Below, piece by piece: positions 52,524 to 60,303 of a stretch of 64,000 nt of DNA; position 1 is the stretch's first letter; the number at the start of each line of letters is the position of its first letter. The position numbers and the translations under genes are program-made. This DNA comes from Fundicoccus sp052116145 (lineage in GTDB: Bacteria; Bacillota; Bacilli; Lactobacillales; Aerococcaceae): positions 186,001 through 250,000 of the forward strand of contig NZ_JBQKLQ010000004.1 of assembly GCF_052116145.1 (NCBI RefSeq), read 5' to 3'. A model generated the notes under the pieces. The model did no database searches and had not been told where the DNA came from. It worked only from the letters and a program-made list of their open reading frames with translations.

Positions 52524-53693
52524 ATGAGTCATGTGATGAATTTTATTCTTGTTTCCGCCCATTTTCCTAAAAATTATCAATATTTTGCCCACCGTTTAAA
52601 AGATGTCGGAATTAACGTTTTAGGCATTGGCGATGGTTCTTATGAGTCATTGCCCGAAGCATCGAAGCAGTCGCTGACGGAATATTACCGTGTCGATAGT
52701 ATGGATGATTATGAACAAATGTATCGGGCAGTGGCCTATTTTGCCTTTAAGTATGGCAAGATTGACCGGATTGAATCGCATAATGAACATTGGTTAGAAA
52801 CGGATGCACGTTTGAGAAGTGATTTTAATGTCTTTGGTTTTAAGGCAAGTGATATGGAGCGGGTCAAACGCAAATCTTCGATGAAGAAAGTGTTTCGTTC
52901 AGTCAATGTTCCGGCTGCTAGAGGTCGTGTCATTTCGGATTTGGTTGATGCAAAGCGTTTGATCGAGGAATTGGCTTATCCCGTGGTTGTTAAACCGGAT
53001 AGTGGGGTGGGCGCCAATGATACCTGGAAGTTGAATGATGCGGATGATTTAGCGCGCTTTTACCGTGAGAAGGATGAACAGCAGGCCTATATTATGGAGG
53101 AATATATTGAAGGAACGATTCATTCCTTTGATGGACTGACTGACAAAGATGGTAAGATTGTCTTTACGTCTTCTTATGTGTATAACCAGGGCGTCCTGGA
53201 TGCGGTGACGACTAATAGTAGTTTCTTCTATTATATTGATCGTGCGATTCCTCAAGCACTTGAAGATTATGGTCGAAAAATTGTCGCAGCCTTTGAATTA
53301 AAGGAACGCTTTTTCCACATCGAATTCTTTGAAAGAGTGGATGGCAGCTATATGGCTTTAGAAATTAATTTTAGACCGCCGGGTGGCGCTGGAGTTGAGA
53401 TGTTTAATTATGCCAATGATATGGATATTTTTGCGGAGTATGCCAATATTGTCAAACACAATCGTTTTGAGGCAGAGATCAGTCGTCCTTATTATTGTGC
53501 CTATATGTCACGCAAGGCTGGACGGACCTTTGCCCATAACAACGAGGCAATCAAAGCTTACTGTGGTGAGCATTTAATGAAGCTGATTGAGGTGCCAAAA
53601 GCTTTTGTACCGGTCTTAGGTAGCAATGGTTATGTCGTTCGAGCCAGTGATAAAGAGACTCTGTTAGATACTTTAGCTTATATTGATGCTTAA
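52524..53693 (+). CDS. ATP-grasp ligase-like protein A
   Basis: A 389-residue ATP-grasp protein. An N-terminal Rossmann-like preATP-grasp domain (about 1-110: FILVSAHFPKNYQYFAHRLK, then ESHNEHWLETDARLR) is followed by the ATP-grasp core: YPVVVKPDSGVGANDTWKL with Lys157, MEEYIEGTIHSFDG near 191-204, and the metal-binding ALEINFRPPGG with Glu280 and Asn282. Family members ligate a carboxylate to an amine or thiol through an acyl phosphate. Neither substrate is known. ATG 52524 fits GAGGTGA 5 bases before it and gives the same length as the paralogue at 54655; the frame opens at 52506. An esterase-fold gene follows. Confidence 0.75.
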   Translation: MSHVMNFILVSAHFPKNYQYFAHRLKDVGINVLGIGDGSYESLPEASKQSLTEYYRVDSMDDYEQMYRAVAYFAFKYGKIDRIESHNEHWLETDARLRSDFNVFGFKASDMERVKRKSSMKKVFRSVNVPAARGRVISDLVDAKRLIEELAYPVVVKPDSGVGANDTWKLNDADDLARFYREKDEQQAYIMEEYIEGTIHSFDGLTDKDGKIVFTSSYVYNQGVLDAVTTNSSFFYYIDRAIPQALEDYGRKIVAAFELKERFFHIEFFERVDGSYMALEINFRPPGGAGVEMFNYANDMDIFAEYANIVKHNRFEAEISRPYYCAYMSRKAGRTFAHNNEAIKAYCGEHLMKLIEVPKAFVPVLGSNGYVVRASDKETLLDTLAYIDA

Positions 53694-53729
53694 TGGTCTA
53701 GGTGTTTTGCTTTAATTCTAAGGGGGATT

Positions 53730-54488
53730 ATGATGAATTTTGAAAGAAGAAGTCATTACAGTGGGGCGTTAGGACGCGAAATGTATTTTAATAAGTATGG
53801 GCATGCTGGCCGACCGGTAGTTGTTTTTCCTTCGTCAGGCGGCAGCCAACACGAGTTTGGAGATTTTGGCATGATTGAAGCAGCGGCTGATTTTATTAAT
53901 CGTGGTAAGATCACGGTTTACACGGTGTCGAGCTTTGATGGGGAGTCTTGGCTGGCTGATTGGAAGAATGCCCATGATAAGGCAGAAGCGCATAATGCTT
54001 ATGATGCGTATATTGTGCAGGAAATGGTGCCTTTGATTCGTCATGAATCTCAATGGGGCGGCTCCTTAATGTCGATGGGTGCTTCAATGGGCGCTTTTCA
54101 TGCGGTCAATTTTGCCTTGCGTCATCCGGATGTCTTTGGTGCCTGTATTGCCCTGAGTGGGGTGTATGATACACGTTTCTTTACCGGCGACTTTGGCGAT
54201 GACCTGGCTGTCTATCAAAATTCACCGATTGATTACTTATGGAATATGTCAGATCCTTGGTTTTTGGATCAGTACCGTCAAAATGATTTTATTGTCTGTG
54301 TAGGTCAGGGGGCTTGGGAAAGTCCACATATTTATGATACGAGTCGTCTACAAGAAGTCTTTGTCGCAAAAAACATTCCAGGTTGGTTTGATTTTTGGGG
54401 GTCTGATGTGGCTCATGATTGGCCTTGGTGGCGTAAGCAATGGCCGTATTTCTTGTCTGTTCTCGAAAAGCAAGGCAAATTAGCTTAG
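53730..54488 (+). CDS. Esterase-family alpha/beta hydrolase within the ATP-grasp cluster
   Basis: A 252-residue protein of the EstD/Esterase_phd-like alpha/beta fold. The nucleophile elbow is SMGASMGAF with Ser119, PSSGGSQHEF near 34-44 forms the oxyanion region, and the candidate His is in SDVAHDWPWW near 227-236. There is no signal peptide. It lies 36 bases after ATP-grasp A and before ATP-grasp B, which suggests a hydrolase, thioesterase or acyl-transfer step for the ATP-grasp product. The start is ATG 53730 or 53733 behind AGGGGG. Confidence 0.75.
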   Translation: MMNFERRSHYSGALGREMYFNKYGHAGRPVVVFPSSGGSQHEFGDFGMIEAAADFINRGKITVYTVSSFDGESWLADWKNAHDKAEAHNAYDAYIVQEMVPLIRHESQWGGSLMSMGASMGAFHAVNFALRHPDVFGACIALSGVYDTRFFTGDFGDDLAVYQNSPIDYLWNMSDPWFLDQYRQNDFIVCVGQGAWESPHIYDTSRLQEVFVAKNIPGWFDFWGSDVAHDWPWWRKQWPYFLSVLEKQGKLA

Positions 54489-54654
54489 GTTTGTAATAGA
54501 GCGACTAAGTGGCTTTTCACTTGTCACTTTATTAGAGTGTCAACCAAGCATCGATAAGATAGTCAGCTAGTCTCGTGTAAAGCTAGATGGCGGTCTATCT
54601 TATTCTTATAAAAAGTAAGCGTTTTTTAATTACTCGTGGTGAAGGAGGAAGTTG

Positions 54655-55821
54655 ATGGAAAGGGCACTGAATTTTGTCGTTGTTTCGCCGCATCATCCGG
54701 AGAATTTTCAGTTGTTTGCGTCGGCGTTGCGTGCCAATGGGGCGACTGTTCTAGGAATCTCGGATGAGCCTTATGAGAATTTGTCGCTGAGAACGCGTGA
54801 AGCCTTGACTGAGTATTATCGAGTCGATAATATGGAGGATTATCAGCAGATGTATCAGGCGGTTGCTTATTTTGCACATCGTTATGGGAAGATTGATCGG
54901 ATTGAGTCTCATAATGAGTATTGGATGGAGACGGATGCGCGTTTGCGGACTGATTTTAATGTTGCGGGTCTTAAGGCAAAGGATATGGATCGGATTAAGC
55001 AGAAGAGTAAGATGAAGGAGATTTTCCGTTCGATTGGTGTTCCGGTGGCTGAGGGGCGTGTCTTTGATGATTGGGATGATGCGAAACAGATTGTCGATGA
55101 GCTTGGTTATCCGGTCATTGTGAAGCCGAATATTGGTGTAGGTGCGAGCGATACTTGGCGGATTACGAGTGATGAGGAGTTGTCGGCGTTTTTTGTTGAA
55201 CGTAATACGGCGACGACTTTTATTATGGAAGAGTTTATCGATGGAGACATCGTAACCTTTGATGGTCTGACTGATCATGAAGGGCGCATCGTATTTTATC
55301 AACAGATGTTGTATGACAAGCCGGCTTTAGATATTATTTCTCAAAACATCGATAGTTTTGTGCATTATCCCAGTGAGATTCCTGAGGATATTATTGAATT
55401 AGGGCGTCAGTGTGTGGCGGCTTTCGACGTAAAGGAGCGCTTTTTCCATTTTGAATTCTTCCGTTTGAAGACTGATAAATCCTTAGTGGCTTTGGAGATT
55501 AATTGTCGCCCACCGGGTGGTCCGATGGTGGAGATGTTTAATTTCGGCAATAGTATTGATATTTATGATCAATATGCGCAAGTCATTCTGCATCAGAAAT
55601 TTACGGCTGATTTGAGTCAACGTAAAAATTGTGGGTATGTTTCGCGTAAACGTTACAATAATTATCTGTATACGCAGGATGATATTTATGCTTGGTACGG
55701 GGAGTTTATTGTTAGTTCTGTTATAACAGAAGGTGTTTTCGGTGACGTGGGCTACTTTATTGTGACGGATAAAGTGGAAGATATGACACGCGTCGTGCGG
55801 TTTATTCAAGAGCTTGCTTAA
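54655..55821 (+). CDS. ATP-grasp ligase-like protein B
   Basis: A 388-residue ATP-grasp protein closely related to the one at 52524: the segments LTEYYRVD, VAYFA, YGKIDRIESHNE, ETDARLR and EINxRPPGG match almost exactly. The ATP-grasp residues are in YPVIVKPNIGVGASDTWRI, MEEFIDGDIVTFDGLTD and ALEINCRPPGGPMVEMFNFG. The divergence between the two, strongest in the C-terminal third, suggests different substrates. GAAGGAGGAAG precedes ATG 54655. The 166-base gap before it may hold its own promoter. Codon use in 54655-55200 looks richer in G-ending codons than in the neighbours. Confidence 0.75.
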   Translation: MERALNFVVVSPHHPENFQLFASALRANGATVLGISDEPYENLSLRTREALTEYYRVDNMEDYQQMYQAVAYFAHRYGKIDRIESHNEYWMETDARLRTDFNVAGLKAKDMDRIKQKSKMKEIFRSIGVPVAEGRVFDDWDDAKQIVDELGYPVIVKPNIGVGASDTWRITSDEELSAFFVERNTATTFIMEEFIDGDIVTFDGLTDHEGRIVFYQQMLYDKPALDIISQNIDSFVHYPSEIPEDIIELGRQCVAAFDVKERFFHFEFFRLKTDKSLVALEINCRPPGGPMVEMFNFGNSIDIYDQYAQVILHQKFTADLSQRKNCGYVSRKRYNNYLYTQDDIYAWYGEFIVSSVITEGVFGDVGYFIVTDKVEDMTRVVRFIQELA

Positions 55822-55824
55822 ATT

Positions 55825-55868
55825 TAACACTAACCTCTGTGAGAACATTACAGAGGTTAGTGTTTTTG
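55825..55868 (+). terminator. Terminator of the ATP-grasp cluster
   Basis: AACACTAACCTCTGT pairs exactly with ACAGAGGTTAGTGTT around a 9-base loop, followed by TTTG. Confidence 0.85.
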
Positions 55869-56461
55869 TGTGGAGTGTGTGGAAAGCGCCAATCGCCTCA
55901 AAAGCAACCTGAAATGAGTCAAATTAAGGTGTATTTTCATCAGAAAGCATGTAAAATTAGCTTCTCACATCATCGCTGCTCGAGCGACGGATTCAGGAGG
56001 GCTTTCCACATCGTGGGTCCCATCGCCATGATGTTTGTGCCGACCAAAGAGAGAAGTGACACCCATAGAACGGGAATCTAAGTCTAACTTTCCCCTCAAA
56101 CTCAGCCCCTGCATACATCCCCATCCCCACCCCCAATAAAAAAACCGAAAGGAGTCGTTCGTTTACAACTCACGACGATTTAAATTAAGAGACAACCTCT
56201 TTTATAGACTAATCATATAAGCGGTGGCTGATAGCTTATACGTTTCAGCCGGAAATTACTCAATATACCTAGAAAAATTAGCTTCTTGCTCATGAGTTGC
56301 CTTCGTTCATTAGTGCCCAGAAACCTCCTGAACGTTCGTTTTAATTTCTGATGAAAATAAGGTTAAAAATTGTCTGATGTATAACACCCAACTCGCTTGG
56401 GAATGGTAGTCGAATGAAAAGGCTTTATTTCTGTGTCACAAACTGTGTCATGCACAATCTG
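55869..56461. other. Non-coding island with several inverted and direct repeats
   Basis: No gene is seen in about 600 bases. TGTGGAAAGC (55878-55887) pairs with GCTTTCCACA (56001-56010), with inner CCTGAA/TTCAGG, giving a 133-base folded unit. TATTTTCATCAGAAA (55932-55946) is repeated as its exact reverse complement at 56345-56359. AAAATTAGCTTCT occurs at about 55953 and 56275 in the same direction. The island looks like a small structured RNA or a degraded mobile palindromic element. I could not match a known riboswitch or T-box. Confidence 0.5.
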
Positions 56462-56550
56462 ATAACTGTTATACTTAAGTTGGATAAGAATAGAATGGAT
56501 GTTGACAACTATGAAATCCAATGCTATCTTTAGTAGGTAATAACTGTTAT
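56462..56550 (+). promoter_or_regulatory. Promoter of the methionine-type ABC operon with two flanking palindromes
   Basis: TTGACA (56502-56507), a 17-base spacer and TATCTT (56525-56530) form a good sigma-A promoter. ATAACTGTTAT occurs upstream (56462-56472) and again just downstream (56540-56550), 78 bases apart, and is a near-palindrome. Two identical sites around a promoter suggest a dedicated repressor. No S-box, SMK-box or T-box was recognised in the 218-base leader. Confidence 0.6.
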
Positions 56551-56666
56551 ATAAAATCCGCTAGTCTGTTACTGTATTCACAAGAAGACTTCCAGGAACG
56601 CACAGCATAAGCACCATTCATATTTAACAGTTTTCAAGCAATTTAAATGGAATCAGCTGCAGTTAT

Positions 56667-56711
56667 CATCCGGCTAACCAGCTATCCATCCAGCTAACCA
56701 GCTATCCAGCC
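56667..56711 (+). repeat. Two-copy 20-bp tandem repeat in the leader
   Basis: CATCCGGCTAACCAGCTATC (56667-56686) is followed directly by a copy with one change, then the start of a third (CAGCC). It lies in the untranslated leader about 60 bases before the ATPase gene. Confidence 0.8.
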
Positions 56712-56767
56712 AAGACTCACTAAAAAACGAACGACCAAACTTCTATTAAACATCAGGTGGTGACAAT

Positions 56768-57508
56768 TTGATTGAACTCAAACATGTTTCAAAGAAATAC
56801 GAGGGCTTTTCGGGAGCTTTTCATGCAGTCGATGATGTTAGTTTAACCATTCAAAAACAAGAAATCTTCGGAGTAATTGGAGAAAGTGGAGCGGGGAAGT
56901 CGACTTTGCTGCGCTTTATCAATGCCCTGGAAGCAGTCGATCAAGGCGAAGTTTTCGTCGATGGTCTCAACATTGCTAAACTATCCAAAAGACAACTGCG
57001 TCAACATCGCAAACATATCAGCATGGTTTTTCAACAATTTAATTTACTCAATAATAAAACGGTTCGCGAAAATGTGCTCCTACCATTAGAGTTGCACCAT
57101 TACAAAGAACACCTAAACGTCAATGATGTGTTGGAATTTGTGGGGTTAGCAGATAAAGCTAATCACTATCCGAGTCAATTGTCCGGTGGACAAAAACAAA
57201 GAGTCGGGATTGCCAGAGCATTGATTACGAAACCAAGTATTCTACTTTGCGATGAGCCCACCTCTGCTTTAGATGCGACTATGACCGATGAAATTGTAGC
57301 TGTGCTAAAAAGAGCCCATCAGAAATTTGGGATGACGATTGTAATCGTGACCCATGAATTGGAAGTCATCCAAAACCTTTGCCACCGCGCAGCTATATTG
57401 GAAGCTGGTAAACTGATGGATTTACTAAACATCGAACAAACGAATCAGGTCAAAGCTCGCATAACGTATCATGAACGTGTGTTGGAGGTGCTAGCAAAAG
57501 ATGCCTAA
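56768..57508 (+). CDS. metN: MetN-type methionine ABC importer ATPase, short form
   Basis: A 246-residue ABC ATPase. Walker A is GESGAGKST, the Q-loop FQQFNLLNNKTVRENV, the signature LSGGQKQRVGIARAL, Walker B ILLCDEPTSALD, and the switch VTHELEVI. It matches MetN but is about 90 residues shorter because the C-terminal NIL/ACT-like domain, which gives methionine feedback inhibition in E. coli, is absent. It should power uptake of methionine or a related compound with the next two proteins. TTG 56768 follows AGGTGGTGA. Confidence 0.85.
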   Translation: MIELKHVSKKYEGFSGAFHAVDDVSLTIQKQEIFGVIGESGAGKSTLLRFINALEAVDQGEVFVDGLNIAKLSKRQLRQHRKHISMVFQQFNLLNNKTVRENVLLPLELHHYKEHLNVNDVLEFVGLADKANHYPSQLSGGQKQRVGIARALITKPSILLCDEPTSALDATMTDEIVAVLKRAHQKFGMTIVIVTHELEVIQNLCHRAAILEAGKLMDLLNIEQTNQVKARITYHERVLEVLAKDA

Positions 57509-58196
57509 TGAACCACTTACTTTAGATTTATATCTTGAAAGACTCATCGATTTCGCACCGAAAATCTGGGAATCATTACAAGAAACGAGCATAATGATGG
57601 GACTTGGCTCTGCCGCAGCGATTCTACTGGGCTTACCCCTAGGTACACTTTTATTTCTATCTGCTAAAGGTAGACCGGCCGAAAATAAAGGACTCTATAC
57701 TCTCACGAATGTTTTCGTGAATATTGTCAGATCGTTTCCATTTTTGTTGTTGGTCGTCGCTATGCAACCGGCCATTAGAACTTTTTACGGACGAGCCACA
57801 GGCGATCCCATTGCAGCTTCATTCCCAATAATGTTAATAGCGATTGCGCTATATGCACGTTTTGTCGAACAATCCCTGCTTGATTTACCCAAAGGTGTTA
57901 TCGAAGCAGCGGATTCCATGGGAGCCAACCTAACACAATTAATTATAAAATTTCTCTTTGTCGAAGCTAGAAGCTCATTGGTGATTGGCTTTACATCAGC
58001 ATTTGTCAGCTTTTTGTCTTATTCAACCATCATGGGAGTTGTCGGTGGTGGCGGAATCGGAGATTTTGCGATTCGCTACGGCTACCAAAGATATGAAACA
58101 GATATCATGTACACAGCAATCGTGATTATCATCGTGTTTGTCCAACTCATTCAATGGCTTGGTTTCAAACTAGCCAGCAAACTCGATAAACGCTAA
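57501..58196 (+). CDS. metI: MetI-type methionine ABC importer permease
   Basis: A 231-residue permease with five membrane segments. The coupling motif is IEAADSMGANLTQLIIKFLF (about 133-152), and SFLSYSTIMGVVGGGGIGDFA with the run IRYGYQRYETDIMY is diagnostic for MetI, shown here in two parts. It overlaps metN by 8 bases, so translation is coupled. Confidence 0.9.
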   Translation: MPNEPLTLDLYLERLIDFAPKIWESLQETSIMMGLGSAAAILLGLPLGTLLFLSAKGRPAENKGLYTLTNVFVNIVRSFPFLLLVVAMQPAIRTFYGRATGDPIAASFPIMLIAIALYARFVEQSLLDLPKGVIEAADSMGANLTQLIIKFLFVEARSSLVIGFTSAFVSFLSYSTIMGVVGGGGIGDFAIRYGYQRYETDIMYTAIVIIIVFVQLIQWLGFKLASKLDKR

Positions 58197-58235
58197 AAAA
58201 AGGTAACAAAAAAATAAAAAAGGGAGTTAGATAAA

Positions 58236-59066
58236 ATGTTTAAAAAAGGATTAGTCGCAAGTATCGCAGCTTTAATGTTTGGTGCCACTCTAAGCACGAC
58301 CGTTACAGCCCAAGAGGATAATGTCTTGAAAGTCGCCTCACACTTACCACCGATGACAGACATCGTTGAAATTGCAGCAGAGGTTATTGCTGAACCCTAT
58401 ACAATCGAATTGGTCGAAGTATCGGATAACATCCAATATAACGAAGCTTTGTTAAATGACGAAGTGTATGCTAACTTTGCACAACACGAACCCTTTGCGG
58501 AAATTTTTAACCAAGAAAGAGACGGCGACTTAGTTGCTATCCAACCAGTATACAATGCGATTCTTGGCTTTTACTCACCAGTTTATGACTCAATTGAAGA
58601 GCTAGAAGACGGTGCAGAAGTAGCAATCCCATCGGATATTACAAACGAAGCCCGTGCACTATTAATCTTAGAAAGCTACGACCTCATTGAATTAGACGAA
58701 GAAGCTGGCATGTTCCCAACAGTCGACAACATCACAGAAAACCCACACAACTTGGAGTTTCTACACATCGACTTACTGAACCTGACAGGCGCCTATGAAG
58801 ACGGCGTTGAACTCGTATTCAACTACCCAACTTATATCACTAGCGTAGGCCTAACACCAGCGGACGCCGTTTTACGAGAAGATGACGAAGAATTTAAATT
58901 CGCGATCCAAGTCATTATCCGTGAAGGCAACTTAGACACAGACGCAACGAAAGCACTCCAAGCCGCCTTTGCCTCGCCAGAAGTTTATGACTTCCTAGAA
59001 GAACTAGCGGAAAACGGGCACCTTGAAGCAGCCTTTGAACTAGAAGAAACAGAAGACGAAGAATAA
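58236..59066 (+). CDS. metQ: MetQ/NlpA-type binding protein without lipobox
   Basis: A 276-residue NlpA-family binding protein. The signal peptide (1-25) ends TVTA before QEDNVLK and has no cysteine, although this family is almost always a lipoprotein. FAQHEPFAEIFN, AIPSDITNEARALLILE and VFNYPTYITSVGLTPADAV are the MetQ-like ligand-binding blocks. The C-terminus is very acidic. GGGAGT precedes ATG 58236. Confidence 0.85.
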   Translation: MFKKGLVASIAALMFGATLSTTVTAQEDNVLKVASHLPPMTDIVEIAAEVIAEPYTIELVEVSDNIQYNEALLNDEVYANFAQHEPFAEIFNQERDGDLVAIQPVYNAILGFYSPVYDSIEELEDGAEVAIPSDITNEARALLILESYDLIELDEEAGMFPTVDNITENPHNLEFLHIDLLNLTGAYEDGVELVFNYPTYITSVGLTPADAVLREDDEEFKFAIQVIIREGNLDTDATKALQAAFASPEVYDFLEELAENGHLEAAFELEETEDEE

Positions 59067-59074
59067 ATACCCAA

Positions 59075-59104
59075 AGACTCCCACATCAGGGAGTCTATTT
59101 TTTT
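59075..59104 (+). terminator. Terminator of metNIQ
   Basis: AGACTCCC pairs exactly with GGGAGTCT around a 6-base loop, followed by ATTTTTTT. Confidence 0.85.
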
Positions 59105-59208
59105 AGGGAAAATAGGCAAACGAAAGAATCTCCCACATCACTATCTAAACTTTCCTCACGCAAGCTAGGCCTCCCATCACAAAAATAACATTAAATAGAG
59201 CATGGGCG

Positions 59209-59236
59209 TTGCAATTGCTCTCAATTGTATTAGAAT
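59209..59236 (+). promoter_or_regulatory. Possible promoter of apbE-aroD
   Basis: TTGCAA (59209-59214), a 16-base spacer and TAGAAT (59231-59236) lie about 75 bases before ATG 59311. The match is moderate. Confidence 0.4.
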
Positions 59237-59310
59237 AAGCTTAGAAGTAAAAAAATAAGGTGAAGGTTAACAAGTGAATCAGAATTGTTTGTCTAAGGGG
59301 GAGTTAAAAA

Positions 59311-60267
59311 ATGGCAGAATATTTACATGGTTTTATTTTGATGGGAGAGGACATCGAATTATCGATTGATCATCCAGATGCAGACCATATTTTCAGTGAA
59401 GCGGAGGCGATGATTCGTGATTATGAAATGCGCTATAGCAGCATTGACCCAGCTTCAGAAGTAGTGGCTATCAATCAATCAGCCGGTCAAAAAGCAGTTC
59501 GAGTTTCAAAAGACCTATATGATTTGATTAAAATTGGACGCGATATCGGGCTGGCGACTAATGGGATTTTCAATATTGCGATTGGACCGATTACAAACTT
59601 ATGGCATGTCGGCTTTAGTGAGGCACAATTACCTGACCAACGACAAATCGAAACAAAGTTAGATTGTTTAAATCCAGCAGAGATTATTTTAGATGATTTT
59701 CAACATTCCGTTTATTTATCAAAAGTAGGTATGGCTTTGGATTTGGGAGTCATCTCAAAGGGCTATTTTGCAGATCGTTTAAAACGTTTTTTCTTTGAAA
59801 AAGGTGTCCACTCAGGCATGATTAATTTAGGCAACAACTTAATTACTCTTGGCCAAGCAAATGAGGGCATCGATGGCAACTGGTCAGTCAAAATCCCAGA
59901 TCCCCTGACTTATGATGGTCAGTTTTTAGGTGAATTGAAGACGCAAAATCAAGCAGTGGTTATATCATCAATTAATGAGCAGAAATTAAAAGTCGGCGAC
60001 AAATATTATCACCATTTGTTCGATGCACGAACGGGTTATCCGATTGCTAGCCAAATTGCTAGCGTGACGATTGTCAGTGATCAGGCGATAGATGGCGAGA
60101 TTTGGTCGACGGTCTTGTTCAGTCTAGCGCCCCAAAAGGCTCTGCAATGGTTGAATCAAGCGCAAGGGATTGAAGGAATCCTTGTCACGAAAGAAAAACA
60201 AGTAATAGTGTCTCAAAATCTGAAAGATAAAGTCACACTGTGTCCTGATATCGAGATGCTGGGTTAA
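59311..60267 (+). CDS. apbE: FAD:protein FMN transferase without signal peptide
   Basis: A 318-residue ApbE enzyme that covalently attaches FMN from FAD to Ser/Thr in SGA(S/T) motifs. Visible marks are RYSSIDPASEVVAIN (about 41-55), GIFNIAIGPITNLWHVG (about 85-101), LDLGVISKGYFADRL (about 149-163), SGMINLGNN and the metal-binding DGEIWSTVLFSL near 263-274. No signal or lipobox is present, so it acts in the cytoplasm. It is followed 36 bases later by aroD, an unusual neighbour. AAGGGGGAG precedes ATG 59311. Confidence 0.9.
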   Translation: MAEYLHGFILMGEDIELSIDHPDADHIFSEAEAMIRDYEMRYSSIDPASEVVAINQSAGQKAVRVSKDLYDLIKIGRDIGLATNGIFNIAIGPITNLWHVGFSEAQLPDQRQIETKLDCLNPAEIILDDFQHSVYLSKVGMALDLGVISKGYFADRLKRFFFEKGVHSGMINLGNNLITLGQANEGIDGNWSVKIPDPLTYDGQFLGELKTQNQAVVISSINEQKLKVGDKYYHHLFDARTGYPIASQIASVTIVSDQAIDGEIWSTVLFSLAPQKALQWLNQAQGIEGILVTKEKQVIVSQNLKDKVTLCPDIEMLG

Positions 60268-60303
60268 TTGTAGGAACAAAAATTAGCGATAAGGAGGGTT
60301 TTT

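Noticed and set aside
54751..55302. 183-codon antisense frame inside ATP-grasp B
   Set aside because: It is a shadow of the G-rich codon use of the sense gene, has no ribosome binding site, and overlaps conserved ATP-grasp sequence.
56154..56733. Insertion sequence ends suggested by GTCGTTCGTTT and AAACGAACGAC
   Set aside because: The 11-base inverted pair encloses no transposase and no target duplication was seen; chance or unrelated repeats are more likely.
56462..56767. SAM riboswitch or T-box before metN
   Set aside because: No T-box sequence (AGGGTGGNACCGCG-like) or S-box core was found by eye; repeats and a terminator-free leader are present instead.
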